Assembly: GCA_016839655.1 (NCBI GenBank)
Contig: JAEOTW010000293.1
Location: forward strand, 1-14,778
Direction of reading: 5' to 3'
Length of the DNA stretch: 14,778 nucleotides
Source: Promethearchaeota archaeon
GTDB taxonomy: Archaea; Asgardarchaeota; Lokiarchaeia; Sigynarchaeales; SOKP01
The notes beneath the pieces were generated by a model. It saw only the letters and a list, made by a program, of their open reading frames with translations. It made no database searches and was not told the DNA's origin. Shown in pieces: positions 14,027 through 14,778 of this stretch (position 1 is the stretch's first letter; each line of letters opens with the position of its first letter). Made by a program: the position numbers and the translations under genes.

Positions 14027-14778
14027 TTATAGACTTGAAAAAATGAGAAATCCCCAGTTAATAATTCCCCCAATTAATAGAGCAATAGCAATTTCCATTA
14101 CTGAAATCTTTAGTGCATACTTCCAATTAGTTTGTTTCGCAATTATGATAATGGTGGCAAAACAAGGAATATAAAGCATTGTTACTAAACTAAAGACTAT
14201 CATTTGAATGGGTGTTAAGAGCTCTAAAAGAGTAAGCCCCAAGTTCTCAGCAAAAAGAGCTAATAGGACTAAAGTCAATTCTTTACGTAAGATCCCATAT
14301 ATTAAAAATATACCTATAGTTACAGGTAAACCTAACCAAAAGACAGTTATGGGATATAATACTAAATTTACTGGCTCTAAAGCATTGAAAATCAATAAAA
14401 TTTCTAAAAAGATTCCCAAAATGACAATTATCGGAAGCGCTCTAAACACAAATTCTTTTGTTCTTAACCAAGTCTGTTTTGCGATAACACTATAATTTGG
14501 CATTCGGTATTCATGCATTTCCATAATTAATTCTATACAAGTTCCGGGCATTGATTTATTCAGAATTCTTCCTACAATTAGTATTACTAAAAAATTAATC
14601 ACAAACAGAAACACGACCCATCCGAAACCTAAATATCGTCCTACAAGCCCCATAACCACAGTCATTGTAGATGCACACTGTATAAGTGAAGTTAAAACAA
14701 TTGAAATCTTTTTTTCTCGTTCAGTTTCCATTATTCTACATCCAGCACAAGCAGGTACATTGCAACCAAACCCTAAGA
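14027..14778 (-). CDS. feoB: FeoB ferrous iron transporter, C-terminal membrane part (5' end outside window)
   Basis: About 250 residues are visible and the gene continues past the right edge. In-frame sequence upstream of the internal ATG at 14731 reads LGFGCNVPACAGCRIMETER, which is the FeoB motif GCNVPA followed by the conserved Arg/Glu stretch, so that ATG is not the start. Then come the gate-type helices (SLIQCASTMTVVMGLVGRYLG), a cytoplasmic segment EYRMPNY, and FLIYGILRKELTLVLL, the conserved FeoB_C region. FeoB imports Fe2+ across the cytoplasmic membrane under control of its N-terminal G domain, which lies outside the window. The cysteines in VPACAGC differ from the bacterial form I recall (VPAIMATR). 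The local supply of iron would suit the Fe-S genes in the window, but no co-regulation is visible. Confidence 0.88.
   Translation of the reverse strand, partial: LGFGCNVPACAGCRIMETEREKKISIVLTSLIQCASTMTVVMGLVGRYLGFGWVVFLFVINFLVILIVGRILNKSMPGTCIELIMEMHEYRMPNYSVIAKQTWLRTKEFVFRALPIIVILGIFLEILLIFNALEPVNLVLYPITVFWLGLPVTIGIFLIYGILRKELTLVLLALFAENLGLTLLELLTPIQMIVFSLVTMLYIPCFATIIIIAKQTNWKYALKISVMEIAIALLIGGIINWGFLIFSSL

Noticed and set aside
1..14778. CRISPR arrays, tRNA or rRNA genes, transposases.
   Set aside because: I looked for regularly spaced repeats, tRNA-like cloverleaf signals and transposase-like proteins and saw none.

Overview
The window is AT-rich archaeal DNA, most likely from an Asgard archaeon of the Lokiarchaeia group. 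Three things point there: a selenoprotein gene followed by a SECIS-like element with eukaryote-like kink-turn features (reported for Lokiarchaeota), an Ost3/Ost6-type oligosaccharyltransferase subunit, and a roadblock/longin-type protein. These sit beside typical archaeal metabolism: a formylmethanofuran dehydrogenase (Fwd) cluster, an Mrp/NBP35 ATPase and an ARMT1-like DUF89 protein. TATA-like boxes lie about 20-40 nt before several start codons, as expected for short-leader or leaderless archaeal transcripts.

Layout. 1-251: 3' end of a membrane protein. 348-569: very small membrane selenoprotein with an in-frame TGA, immediately followed by a SECIS candidate at 571-639. 767-919: 50-residue ORF. 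1124-2452: MFS sugar/cation symporter-like transporter. 2531-3415: DUF89/ARMT1-like protein, convergent with a roadblock/longin gene (3412-3966, minus) that carries an in-frame TAG near its 5' end. 4097-4948 (minus): Mrp ATPase, divergent from a four-gene Fwd-type operon at 5208-9089 (Fe-S protein, FwdB, FwdD, FwdA). 9174-9773: SDS22-like leucine-rich-repeat gene broken by an in-frame TAA. 9800-10834 (minus): membrane-anchored winged-helix regulator, divergent from the Ost3/6-like gene (11120-11653). 11786-12427: zinc-ribbon membrane protein, bracketed by an imperfect 30-bp direct repeat. 12497-13921 (minus): CoxE-like VWA protein. 14027 to the right edge (minus): C-terminal part of FeoB.

How the genes fit together. 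The Fe-S protein, FwdB, FwdD and FwdA are tightly packed (gaps of 37, 4 and 19 nt) and resemble the catalytic core of the enzyme that reduces CO2 on methanofuran, with no fwdC in the window. Compared with the Methanothermobacter enzyme as I remember it, FwdB keeps the Cys ligand of W/Mo but has Gln and Gly where the catalytic His and Arg should be. FwdA has Asn at the position of an Asp metal ligand and has lost other motifs. This may therefore be a paralogous Fwd-like complex with changed chemistry. The divergent Mrp protein (Fe-S carrier) and FeoB (ferrous iron uptake) would suit an Fe-S-rich metabolism, but that link is inference.

The strongest leads for new biology are the tiny CGU-motif membrane selenoprotein with its SECIS, and the Fwd-like operon with altered active sites. 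Three genes in the window carry in-frame stops (TGA, TAG, TAA). Only the TGA has a recoding signal that I can see.
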